The position numbers and the translations under genes were made by a program. A DNA stretch of 64,000 bases, taken from NCBI RefSeq assembly GCF_900168325.1, contig NZ_FVZE01000005.1, positions 1 to 64,000 of the forward strand, written 5' to 3'. Of this stretch, positions 52,038-59,577 are shown piece after piece (position 1 is the stretch's first letter; the number at the start of each line of letters is the position of its first letter). This DNA is from Novosphingobium mathurense. GTDB taxonomy: Bacteria; Pseudomonadota; Alphaproteobacteria; Sphingomonadales; Sphingomonadaceae. The notes beneath the pieces were generated by a model that was not told the DNA's origin, did not search any database, and saw only the letters and a list, made by a program, of their open reading frames with translations.

Positions 52038-54060
52038 AGGCCCTGTTCCCTTCCAGTTTACGGGTTCGTTCCGAGAGATTGCGCAAGGCCGGGTCGTCCG
52101 GGTGGGCGTTGGCAAGCGCATCGATGCGGTCGGCGGCGGCGGCCGGGTCGCTGTCGATCAGGGCGACGGCATCGGCCAGCGCCTCGCGATCGGCGGCGGG
52201 AAAATCGGGAGCGGGCTCGAAGATGTCGACCGGCTTGGCCCGGCCGCGCAGGACCACGCGGCCCAGCGGGCGCCACCAGTCGAGGCCCGAGCGCTCGGCG
52301 AACTCGCCGCTGGCGACGACCGAGGTTCCCAGCGACTTGTTCGCGGATTCGAGGCGGGCCGCGGTGTTCATTGCATCGCCGAGCGCGGTGTACTGGATGC
52401 GCCGCTCGCCGCCGAAGTTGCCGACCACTGCCTCGCCGAAGTGCTGGCCGACGCGGGTGCGGCCGATCGGCGGCAGCGAGGGATCGATCGAATGGCGAAA
52501 TTTCTCGCCGGCCTGCCACATGGCATAAGCGCATTTCGCAGCCTTCTGGGCGTCGTCGGGCCGGGCGATAGGTGCGCCCCAGAAGGCGACGACGGCGTCG
52601 CCCACGTACTTGTCGACGATGCCGCCGTGCTCGAGGACCACCGTGGTCAGCTTGTCGAGATATTCGTTGAGCAGCTTGGCGACGACTTCCGGCTCAAGCT
52701 GGTGCGACAGCTTGGTGAAGCCCTCGAGGTCGCTGAACAGGATGTAGAGTTCGCGCTTGCTGCCCGAGAGGGTCAGGCGCTCCGGGTTGTCGATGATTTC
52801 CTGCGCGATGTCGGTTGGCAGGTACTTGCCCAGCGCGTCCTGCGCGAAGCGCCGCTCGACCGCGCCGGACGCGCGCACCGCGCTCGACACGCCGATGAAG
52901 GCGAGGATCCAGCCGGCGATCCAGCCGAAGGCAGGGGTGCCGTAAGTCTCGACGCCCGAGGCTTCGAGGTAGAAGGGCAGGCCGATCATCATCGCCAGCT
53001 GGAGGATGAACAGCGGAACGATCTTCCAGGTCCGGCCGTCCAGCAGGGCGGTCAGCGACGCCGCGAAGATGAAGATGAGCCCGACCGCCCAGCGCTCCCA
53101 GCCTGAAACCGGTGTCCGGCGTGCGCCGTCGAGCATCTGCGCGATCATCGCGGCATGGACCTCGATCCCGGGGACAGTGGTGCCGGTATAGCTGGTCAGG
53201 GTGGTGGTGACCTGGTCGGTATCGATGATCTGGCCGCCGATCAGCACATAGCGGCCTTGGACCTGCGCGGCGAAGGCGGCGGCCATCTCGGGATCGTCGA
53301 GCGAGGCGAACAGGTCGATGGGGATCGACGAGAAGACCGGAGCGTCGCTGTCGGCACGGCGGTAGCGGATCGATCCGGTATAGCCGGCAAAGGCCCTTTC
53401 CTGCCCGGTGCCGCCCGCGGCGACCATGGCGCGCCCGAGCAGTGGCGGCAGGCCCGCTTCGAGCGAAGGCCAGACGCGCGTCGCGCCCTGGTAGTTGCTC
53501 AGGCGAATGCTGGCCGGGCGCGCATTGCTGCCCTTGAGCTGGTCGAGCAGGCTCTTCAGGTACTGCTGCTGCTCGTAGTTGATGTCATCCTTGTTGGTCG
53601 CCTGATCGGCATAGGCGACGAACGTGGGCGTGTGCATTGCGCGCAGCGTCTGGACGAGTTCGGCGTCCTCGTCCTGCGGCTGGTCGAAGAGGATGTCGAT
53701 GCCGATGGCCTTGGCGCCCATCGCGTCGAGCGTGCGCAGCGCTGTGGCAAGCATCCCGCGATCGAGCGGCGAGCGCTTCTTGGCGTTGATCAGCGTCTGG
53801 TCGGTATAGGCGACGATCTGGATGCGCTGGTCCTGGTCGACCTGCGGGGCCAGGACGAAGCTGCGCAAATCGTAGAGCGAGTCCTCGGCATCGCCGACGA
53901 CCGGGATGTCCCAGCTGAAACGGGCCAGGATCACGCCGATCACAACCAGCATCACGGTGGCGGCCATCTGCCGCTTGCTGGCAGCGCGCACCTTGCGCCA
54001 GCCCTTGCGCAGCAGGGTGGCGGTGGGTGGTTGCGCCGTTGTGACCGGTGTGCTTGCCAT
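52024..54060 (-). CDS. CHASE2-domain class III adenylate/guanylate cyclase
   Basis: A 678-residue membrane receptor cyclase. Helix 1 is near 32-48 (MAATVMLVVIGVILA). The periplasmic CHASE2 sensor (DAEDSLYDLRSFVLAP, AIGIDILFDQPQDEDAELV, YTGTTVPGIEVHAAMIAQML) spans about residues 50-330. Three helices to about 420 and a class III catalytic domain follow. Metal-binding Asps lie in LFSDLEGFTKLSH (about 444) and YVGDAVVAFWGAP (about 489), with YTALGDAMNTAARLE later, and the tail is helical. It should convert ATP (or GTP) to a cyclic nucleotide in response to an envelope signal. It lies 13 bases after the CHAT gene and overlaps the FecR-like gene. The product may be read by the cNMP-binding reductase at 28505-30949 and by a CRP-type regulator. 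Confidence 0.92.
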   Translation of the reverse strand: MASTPVTTAQPPTATLLRKGWRKVRAASKRQMAATVMLVVIGVILARFSWDIPVVGDAEDSLYDLRSFVLAPQVDQDQRIQIVAYTDQTLINAKKRSPLDRGMLATALRTLDAMGAKAIGIDILFDQPQDEDAELVQTLRAMHTPTFVAYADQATNKDDINYEQQQYLKSLLDQLKGSNARPASIRLSNYQGATRVWPSLEAGLPPLLGRAMVAAGGTGQERAFAGYTGSIRYRRADSDAPVFSSIPIDLFASLDDPEMAAAFAAQVQGRYVLIGGQIIDTDQVTTTLTSYTGTTVPGIEVHAAMIAQMLDGARRTPVSGWERWAVGLIFIFAASLTALLDGRTWKIVPLFILQLAMMIGLPFYLEASGVETYGTPAFGWIAGWILAFIGVSSAVRASGAVERRFAQDALGKYLPTDIAQEIIDNPERLTLSGSKRELYILFSDLEGFTKLSHQLEPEVVAKLLNEYLDKLTTVVLEHGGIVDKYVGDAVVAFWGAPIARPDDAQKAAKCAYAMWQAGEKFRHSIDPSLPPIGRTRVGQHFGEAVVGNFGGERRIQYTALGDAMNTAARLESANKSLGTSVVASGEFAERSGLDWWRPLGRVVLRGRAKPVDIFEPAPDFPAADREALADAVALIDSDPAAAADRIDALANAHPDDPALRNLSERTRKLEGNRAYVLG

Positions 54061-54073
54061 GACCGTGCCGCGC

Positions 54074-57000
54074 TCAGTGCGCCGGGACCGGCCGCGCCGC
54101 GTCGCCGACGATGGCGAAGCCTGCCCAGTAATAGGGATGCGAGGTTAGCGGATCGTCCATCAGGCTGGTCTGCGAGGCACGCAGGGCATTGCCGATCGAG
54201 GCGTTCTTGGCCTTGTAGAAGCCGTTGAACAACCGCTCGGTCGCATCGAAATCGTCGGGCGCGGGCCAGTGGCTGGCGATCACCTGACGACCGCCCGCTG
54301 CGATGAAGGCACGCACGAGGCCGTCCAGCGCCTCGCCGCCGCCGGTGGCAAGACCGGCTTCTCGCGTTGCCTCCAGACCGGCACCCGCCGCGGTGTCGCA
54401 GGCCGAGAGGATCACGAGGTCGGCGTCGAGGCGAAGGTCGAAGATCTCTCGGAAGGACAGCAGGCCGTCCGACCGGGAATCGCCGAAGGAGGTGAGCAGG
54501 GCCGGGCGTACCGGGCAGCCCACGCGCGGAGCGGTGACGAGGCCGTGGGTGGCGAAGTGGACGATCCGGAAGGCGCCGAGGTCGGGTCGGGCCATGATCG
54601 CCTCGTCGGTGAAGTTCGCGCCGGTCATCAGATCGGTGCCGCCCGAAAGCAGGCTGGCGGCCTCGTTCAGCTCGCGCGGAGAAATCGGCTGGTTCCAGGT
54701 TGAAAGCGGCCAGGCGCAGTCTGCATCGATCGCCGCGCCCTCGCCCGAGCGGATGCCGGGACGCACGCTGACCGGGCCGAGCGGGACGTTGTTGCCCAGG
54801 CCCAGGTACTCCTTCTTGGCCACCGATCGCGGCGCGGCGCGGGCGTCGCGGAAGCTGGCGGCGGAAAGCGCGGTCGATACCTCGCGGTCGCGTCCCAGCC
54901 AGTCGATCCCGGTGAAGTCGTACTCGTCGCCTCCGGCCTTGACCCTGGCATGGTAGGCGGCAACGCCCCTGGCATCGTCGGTCAGCAGGTTGATCGGTAG
55001 CTTGAGCATCGCGCCCGCCGGCTCGAAGATCAGGTGCGAGAGCGTTTCGATCTCGCTGCGCGCAGGGCCGAGCAGTGCCTTGTCGAGAGTGACTGCGGTG
55101 TCGATGTCGAAGGGGTAGGTGGACTGAACCCCGTTGATCGTCAGCGAGATGGAATCGCGCAGGGTGTCGACCGCGTCCTCTGCCTCGCGCGCGCTCATTG
55201 CGACTTTCCAGCCGCGCGCCTGCGTCGGCGTGATGAGCACGCCGTAAAGCGAACCGGCCAGCTGGGCGAGCTTGAAGTAGCCTTCACCCGGCTTCAGCGA
55301 CGCGCGCAACTGCTCCACCGAGGCCGTGCGCTGGGCGACGGCCCGGTAGCGCGGGAACTTGGCGAGCGCGTCCATCGCCTCGAGCTGCGCACCGGCAAGC
55401 TGGTCGCGCCGGGCACGCAGCGCGTCGAGCTGGGCATCGCTCTCGCCCGGCTGCTGCGCGGCGGAGAGACGGGCGATCTCGACGCGGGTGCGCTCCAGCT
55501 CGCGCGAGATGCCGAGCGAGCGGCGATAGAGCCCCGCGGCGTCGTCGGAGCCGCCTTCCAGCTGGCGCGAAAGCTGGGTCAGCGTTTCCGCTGCGCCGGG
55601 CTGCTGAAGCAACTGGCTCGCCGTGAACAGCTCTTCAACCCGCGCGGGGGCCTGCGTGGCTTCGCCTGCCAGCAGGTCGAAGTAGGGCCGCATGAGGTGT
55701 TCCATGCCGACCAGCACCCCCTGGTCGCGTTCGACGTCGGCAATCACGCCGCGATAGATCGTCAGCGCTTCGTCGGCCTTGCCGCGACGGGCAAGGAAGC
55801 CGGCGAGCCGGGCGCTCACGACATGGACCGAGGCGCTGTCCGGGTAAGTCGTCTCGACAAGCTCGAGCGCACCGCGCAGGTTGCTTTCGGCCTCGCCGTA
55901 GCGACCCTGCGCCTCGTAGCCCAGCGCCAGTTCGGACATGATCTGCGCGCGCAGGCGAGTGATCGAGATGATTCGGCCGTCCTGCACCTTCATCGCATTG
56001 GCATAGGCTTGCGAGAGCACCTCGCGCGCTTCGTCGGGCTTGCCGTCGAGGCGCAGCGCAGTGCCGCGCAGTTGCAGCGCCTGTGCGTCGATAACGGCGG
56101 CCCGGTCCTGCGGCGAAAGGCGGGTCGGCTGCCCGAGCAGGGCGGTCAGGCTGGCCCCTGCGGCACCGTTGAGACTGGCTGCGGTCTGCCGGTCGATGTT
56201 GAGCGCACCGTCGTCGGTGGCGGCCGCGATGAAGGGCGGAACGTCGCGCGACAGGATTTCCAGCGCCTCTTTCGGGGCGCCCCGGTTGAGGGCATCGATC
56301 GCGGCATAGTTGCGGGCGAGGCGGGTCTGGACCGGATCGCGCAGGCCCATTTCCTCCGCCTCGGCGAAATTGCGCCGGGCCTGGCCGAAAGCGCCGAGAT
56401 TGGACAGCTGGAGGGCGCGGTTGACCAGCGCTTCGTGGATCTGCGCCTCGTGCGAGACGACGCCGACCTGCGTGGTGTCGGCCAGGATCGCAGGGGCGGC
56501 GGCGAAGAATTCGGCCGCTTCGGCATAGGAGCCGGCGCTGTTGCCGCGATAGCCCTGTCCGAGCAGCAGGCCGGGGTCGCTGTTCTCGGCGCGGGCGCGG
56601 GCAAGGCTCAGGCTGTCGCTGGCACCGAGGTTGGCGATCGAGATCGGTCCCTCGACGACGCGGTCGGCGACAAGCGAGCGCAAGGTCAGGCGCAGTGCGT
56701 CGTCATAGGCTGCCAGCCCTTCTACAGCGACCGTGCCCCGCTCGGTTTCCTGAACGTAGATACGCCATTCTAGGCCGGACTTGCTGTCGGTACAGGTCAG
56801 TCCCTGCACGCCCGGCGCCTCGCTGCCTGCGGGGCAATCGAGCATGTCGGTGCGTCCTGCCGCCACGCGCTGCAGCACATCGGCCTTGTCGCGAAATGTG
56901 TAGGCAGTGCCGACCGCACGGGAAACGTCGGCGCACAGGATCACCCACCTGCGGTCGAATATGGAGCGGCGCTGGTCGCCCATCGCGGTGCCCTGCACCT

Positions 57001-57133
57001 CGCAGGCCGGGCCGGCATTGCCGATCGGGAAGCTTTCCTCCGCCGAAGGGCGAAGCAAGGCGGGCGCAGCCGCACTGGCACCTGCCGGGACGGCAAGTGC
57101 AGCGACAGCCAAGATCGACCGAAACGTGCGCAC
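54074..57133 (-). CDS. exported TPR-CHAT caspase-like peptidase
   Basis: A 1019-residue protein. The start is a GTG at 57133 (first residues VRTFRSILAVAALAVPAGASA), which gives a good Sec signal and has a G-run seven bases upstream; a TTG at 57235 would add 34 residues without a signal. Residues about 180-560 are helical TPR-like repeats (AEAAEFFAAAPAIL, GRYGEAESNLRGALELVE, GKADEALTIYRGVI). The C-terminal CHAT domain (about 700-1019) has the caspase-clan dyad: His in IVHFATHGLVTA (about 863) and Cys in LVILSACDTAAGAGLEA (about 912). An exported CHAT protein suggests periplasmic or surface proteolysis, perhaps processing of the TpsA encoded downstream. It begins the nine-gene operon. Confidence 0.88.
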   Translation of the reverse strand: MRTFRSILAVAALAVPAGASAAAPALLRPSAEESFPIGNAGPACEVQGTAMGDQRRSIFDRRWVILCADVSRAVGTAYTFRDKADVLQRVAAGRTDMLDCPAGSEAPGVQGLTCTDSKSGLEWRIYVQETERGTVAVEGLAAYDDALRLTLRSLVADRVVEGPISIANLGASDSLSLARARAENSDPGLLLGQGYRGNSAGSYAEAAEFFAAAPAILADTTQVGVVSHEAQIHEALVNRALQLSNLGAFGQARRNFAEAEEMGLRDPVQTRLARNYAAIDALNRGAPKEALEILSRDVPPFIAAATDDGALNIDRQTAASLNGAAGASLTALLGQPTRLSPQDRAAVIDAQALQLRGTALRLDGKPDEAREVLSQAYANAMKVQDGRIISITRLRAQIMSELALGYEAQGRYGEAESNLRGALELVETTYPDSASVHVVSARLAGFLARRGKADEALTIYRGVIADVERDQGVLVGMEHLMRPYFDLLAGEATQAPARVEELFTASQLLQQPGAAETLTQLSRQLEGGSDDAAGLYRRSLGISRELERTRVEIARLSAAQQPGESDAQLDALRARRDQLAGAQLEAMDALAKFPRYRAVAQRTASVEQLRASLKPGEGYFKLAQLAGSLYGVLITPTQARGWKVAMSAREAEDAVDTLRDSISLTINGVQSTYPFDIDTAVTLDKALLGPARSEIETLSHLIFEPAGAMLKLPINLLTDDARGVAAYHARVKAGGDEYDFTGIDWLGRDREVSTALSAASFRDARAAPRSVAKKEYLGLGNNVPLGPVSVRPGIRSGEGAAIDADCAWPLSTWNQPISPRELNEAASLLSGGTDLMTGANFTDEAIMARPDLGAFRIVHFATHGLVTAPRVGCPVRPALLTSFGDSRSDGLLSFREIFDLRLDADLVILSACDTAAGAGLEATREAGLATGGGEALDGLVRAFIAAGGRQVIASHWPAPDDFDATERLFNGFYKAKNASIGNALRASQTSLMDDPLTSHPYYWAGFAIVGDAARPVPAH

Positions 57134-57289
57134 CTCAAATCCCCCCAGTAATTCGTCATGTATTCCCGCATCGACGACTTGATGCGGAACTTGACCAGTC
57201 GCGGCGTAAACCCCATCGCCGAACGTCGTGGCCAATAAGTGCGATGCATTGTAGACCGCAACACGCTATTTGTTAAAGCCCGGTAATAA

Positions 57290-57303
57290 GTGATTTTTAT
57301 CAC
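57290..57303. promoter_or_regulatory. CRP/FNR-like palindrome upstream of the CHAT-cyclase operon
   Basis: GTGATTTTTATCAC is a perfect inverted repeat of GTGAT around four bases. It contains the CRP core GTGA-N6-TCAC and also the FNR-like TGAT-N4-ATCA. It lies about 157 bases before the first gene, in the roughly 300-base gap after the haemoglobin gene. An autoregulatory cAMP-CRP input to an operon encoding its own cyclase is plausible; no promoter elements are assigned. Confidence 0.5.
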
Positions 57304-57435
57304 CTGGTGCGCGCTTGCATCTGTGTTGTAGTAGCGCAAAAAGCACGCAGGTGCGCGCAATCGATACGTTATCCGCGCATTAAGGATGATTTTCTGGAAT
57401 CGTTGCGCGAGTTCCGGCCTTGGGCCGAAACGAAG

Positions 57436-57831
57436 TCAAGCCGGCGAATCGTCCGTATTGCGCATCCAGTCGGCCAGCTTGGCCATTGCCTCGTAGATCG
57501 CCGCGCGTTCGGCTTCGCCCGATACGGTCTCGTCCAGCGCACCGCGCATGCACAGCAGCCAGGCATCGCGCGCGGCGCTGTCGATCGGGACGTGCATGTG
57601 CCGCATGCGCATGCGCGGATGGCCGCGCTCGCTGGAATAGGCCTGCGGGCCTCCGAGCCATTCGGTCAGGTAGCGCTTGAGGATCGACCGGCTCGGCTCA
57701 AGGTCCTCGCGGTGCATGGCGCGGATCGTGCGCGCCTCCTCGATCCGTTCCATGCGGTCGTAGAAGCCGTCGACAAGGCGGTCGATGGTGTCGCCGCCGC
57801 CGATGCGCTGGAATAGGGTGGCCTCGTTCAG
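57436..57831 (-). CDS. group II truncated haemoglobin
   Basis: About 131 residues of the TrHb2 (HbO) family. Motifs: RIGGGDTIDRLVDGFYDRM, HREDLEPSR, LTEWLGGP, GHPRMRMRHMHVPI (proximal His) and RDAWLLCMRGAL (G-helix Trp). Such globins bind O2/NO or peroxide. The frame has no ATG, GTG or TTG near the expected start; a CTG at 57831, overlapping the stop of the upstream monooxygenase (CTGA), gives the right length. Coupled translation from that gene is likely. The C-terminus (LADWMRNTDDSPA) is normal. Confidence 0.85.
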   Translation of the reverse strand: MNEATLFQRIGGGDTIDRLVDGFYDRMERIEEARTIRAMHREDLEPSRSILKRYLTEWLGGPQAYSSERGHPRMRMRHMHVPIDSAARDAWLLCMRGALDETVSGEAERAAIYEAMAKLADWMRNTDDSPA

Positions 57832-58157
57832 CTGACCACTCCATCGGCATTCACGGTCTGGATCGCCTCGAACCCTTCGAAGCGCGGCGGGCCGAGGTAG
57901 CGCGGCTTGGCGGATGCGGCTCCGGCATGAGCCTTGCAGAACGCCTCGGAGCGCGTCCAGCCTTCGAAGGCCGCCTTCGATTGCCATACCGTATGCGTGG
58001 CGTACAGGGTGTGGTCTTCGGCCTCGGGGCCGCGCAGCAGGTAAAAGGCGACGAAGCCGGACACCTCGTGGAGAAAGCTCTCGCGGCTCTTCCACATGGT
58101 CTCGAAGCCTTCTTCCTCGCCCCGGATCACCTGGAAGCGATTCATCGCGATGAACAT
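57828..58157 (-). CDS. antibiotic-biosynthesis-monooxygenase-fold protein (HmoA/IsdG-like)
   Basis: A 109-residue ferredoxin-like-fold protein. MFIAMNRFQVIRGEEEGFETMW and HEVSGFVAFYLLRGPEAEDH, followed by THTVWQSKAAFEGW, are the typical ABM strands. Members with this N-terminal NRF...G pattern include haem-degrading monooxygenases. Pairing with a truncated haemoglobin gene, which overlaps its stop, supports a haem-related function. The start is the ATG at 58157 or four codons later. Confidence 0.85.
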   Translation of the reverse strand: MFIAMNRFQVIRGEEEGFETMWKSRESFLHEVSGFVAFYLLRGPEAEDHTLYATHTVWQSKAAFEGWTRSEAFCKAHAGAASAKPRYLGPPRFEGFEAIQTVNADGVVS

Positions 58158-58320
58158 CTGGGCGTCCTCCTGCAGGTTCCTGCCGCGCGCTTAGGCCAGC
58201 GGCATCGAAAAGGCGAGCCCTCGACTTGGCCTGCGGGCTGGCGGTCGATGGATTGGACCATCGCATTACGAAAATCTTGGATGTTCCACGATCCAGTGCG
58301 TGCGAGGTAGCCAATGCAGG

Positions 58321-59538
58321 ATGCTTGAAACTTCATTCCTCGACAGACGAGTCTGCTGGACTGGCGCCGCAGCGTTCGCCGCCCTGTTCGCCGTGCCCGA
58401 AAAGACCGGGGCGCAGGAGATCGATGCAGGTCATCCGGTGCAAACCACCACCGAACGGCGGCAGGGTGAAGCCGAGCGAATGAAGCAGACCGAGGCGCCG
58501 CTCGATATAGCCGCTGCTTACACTGCCGATGTCTGGCACAATTCGGGCGGGACCGGCAGCGGCTGGCGGTATCTCGACAATCTGGACGTTACTGCCGAAC
58601 TCGATCTGGAGGCCGCCGCAGGCTGGGAAGGCGCTCGGGTCTTCGGCTATGTTCTTTACAACAATGGCCGCTCGCTCAGCGAACTGACGGGCGATGCGCA
58701 GGTCGTCAGCAATATCGAGACCGGAGTGCGCGCCCTGCGCCTCTACGAAGCCTGGATAGAGCAGGACATTGCGCCGGGTGCTTCGGTGAAGGTCGGGCTT
58801 TACGATCTCAATTCGGAATTCGATGCGCTCGATGCCGGTGCCCTGTTCATCGGCAGCGCCCACGGTATCGGCACCGACATCAGCCAGTCGGGCGAAAGCG
58901 GTCCCTCGATCTTTCCGCTGACGAGCCTCGCGCTGCGGCTTCAGGCAGATTTGGGCGAAGGGCTGACCGTGCGCTTTGCCGCGCTCGACGGCGTGCCGGG
59001 CGATCCCGACCATCCCAAACGCACTGCGATCGAACTGGGCCATGGCGACGGCGCGCTGCTGATCGGCGAGGCGAACTGGTCGAAGGGACCACTGCGCATT
59101 CTGGCGGGGGCCTGGGGCTACACTTCAGATTTCGACCGGCATGACGGAACGGGCTCGGGCAAGAGCCGGGGCGCCTACCTGCGCGGCGAAATGATCCTGT
59201 CCGAGAATGCCGACCACAAGCTCAGTGCCTTCGTACGCGGCGGGGTGGCGAGCGGGGCGGTCAATCCCTTCGGCACCTTCCTTTCGGGCGGTGTGACGCT
59301 GGACCTGCCCGGCGACTGGCAACTGGGAGCGGCCCTGGCCCATGCCCGCACGTCAACGCAGTACCGCGCGGCCAACCCGTCGACACGCGCCGAGACGGCC
59401 TTGGAACTGACGGTCGCCAAGGCGCTCACGCCATGGCTCAGCATCCAGCCCGACCTGCAATACGTCATCGATCCCGGCGCTGTGCCCGGGGTGGACGATG
59501 CATTGGCGGCGGGCCTGCGCATCACCCTGAGCATCTGA
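58321..59538 (+). CDS. OprB-like carbohydrate-selective porin
   Basis: A 405-residue outer-membrane protein. The signal region TGAAAFAALFAVPEKTGAQE is followed by a barrel with OprB-family features: YTADVWHNSGGTGSGWRYLD, RLYEAWIEQDIAPGASVKVG then LYDLNSEFD, and ISQSGESGPSIFPLTSLALR then QPDLQYVIDPG near the end. OprB proteins admit mono- and oligosaccharides. The ATG at 58321 is preferred. It is transcribed divergently from the haemoglobin/monooxygenase pair across 163 bases; no sugar transporter or enzyme is linked. Confidence 0.88.
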   Translation: MLETSFLDRRVCWTGAAAFAALFAVPEKTGAQEIDAGHPVQTTTERRQGEAERMKQTEAPLDIAAAYTADVWHNSGGTGSGWRYLDNLDVTAELDLEAAAGWEGARVFGYVLYNNGRSLSELTGDAQVVSNIETGVRALRLYEAWIEQDIAPGASVKVGLYDLNSEFDALDAGALFIGSAHGIGTDISQSGESGPSIFPLTSLALRLQADLGEGLTVRFAALDGVPGDPDHPKRTAIELGHGDGALLIGEANWSKGPLRILAGAWGYTSDFDRHDGTGSGKSRGAYLRGEMILSENADHKLSAFVRGGVASGAVNPFGTFLSGGVTLDLPGDWQLGAALAHARTSTQYRAANPSTRAETALELTVAKALTPWLSIQPDLQYVIDPGAVPGVDDALAAGLRITLSI

Positions 59539-59577
59539 CGCCTTCTCGCTTCACGTCGAGGACGGGTGGCTGCCGCC

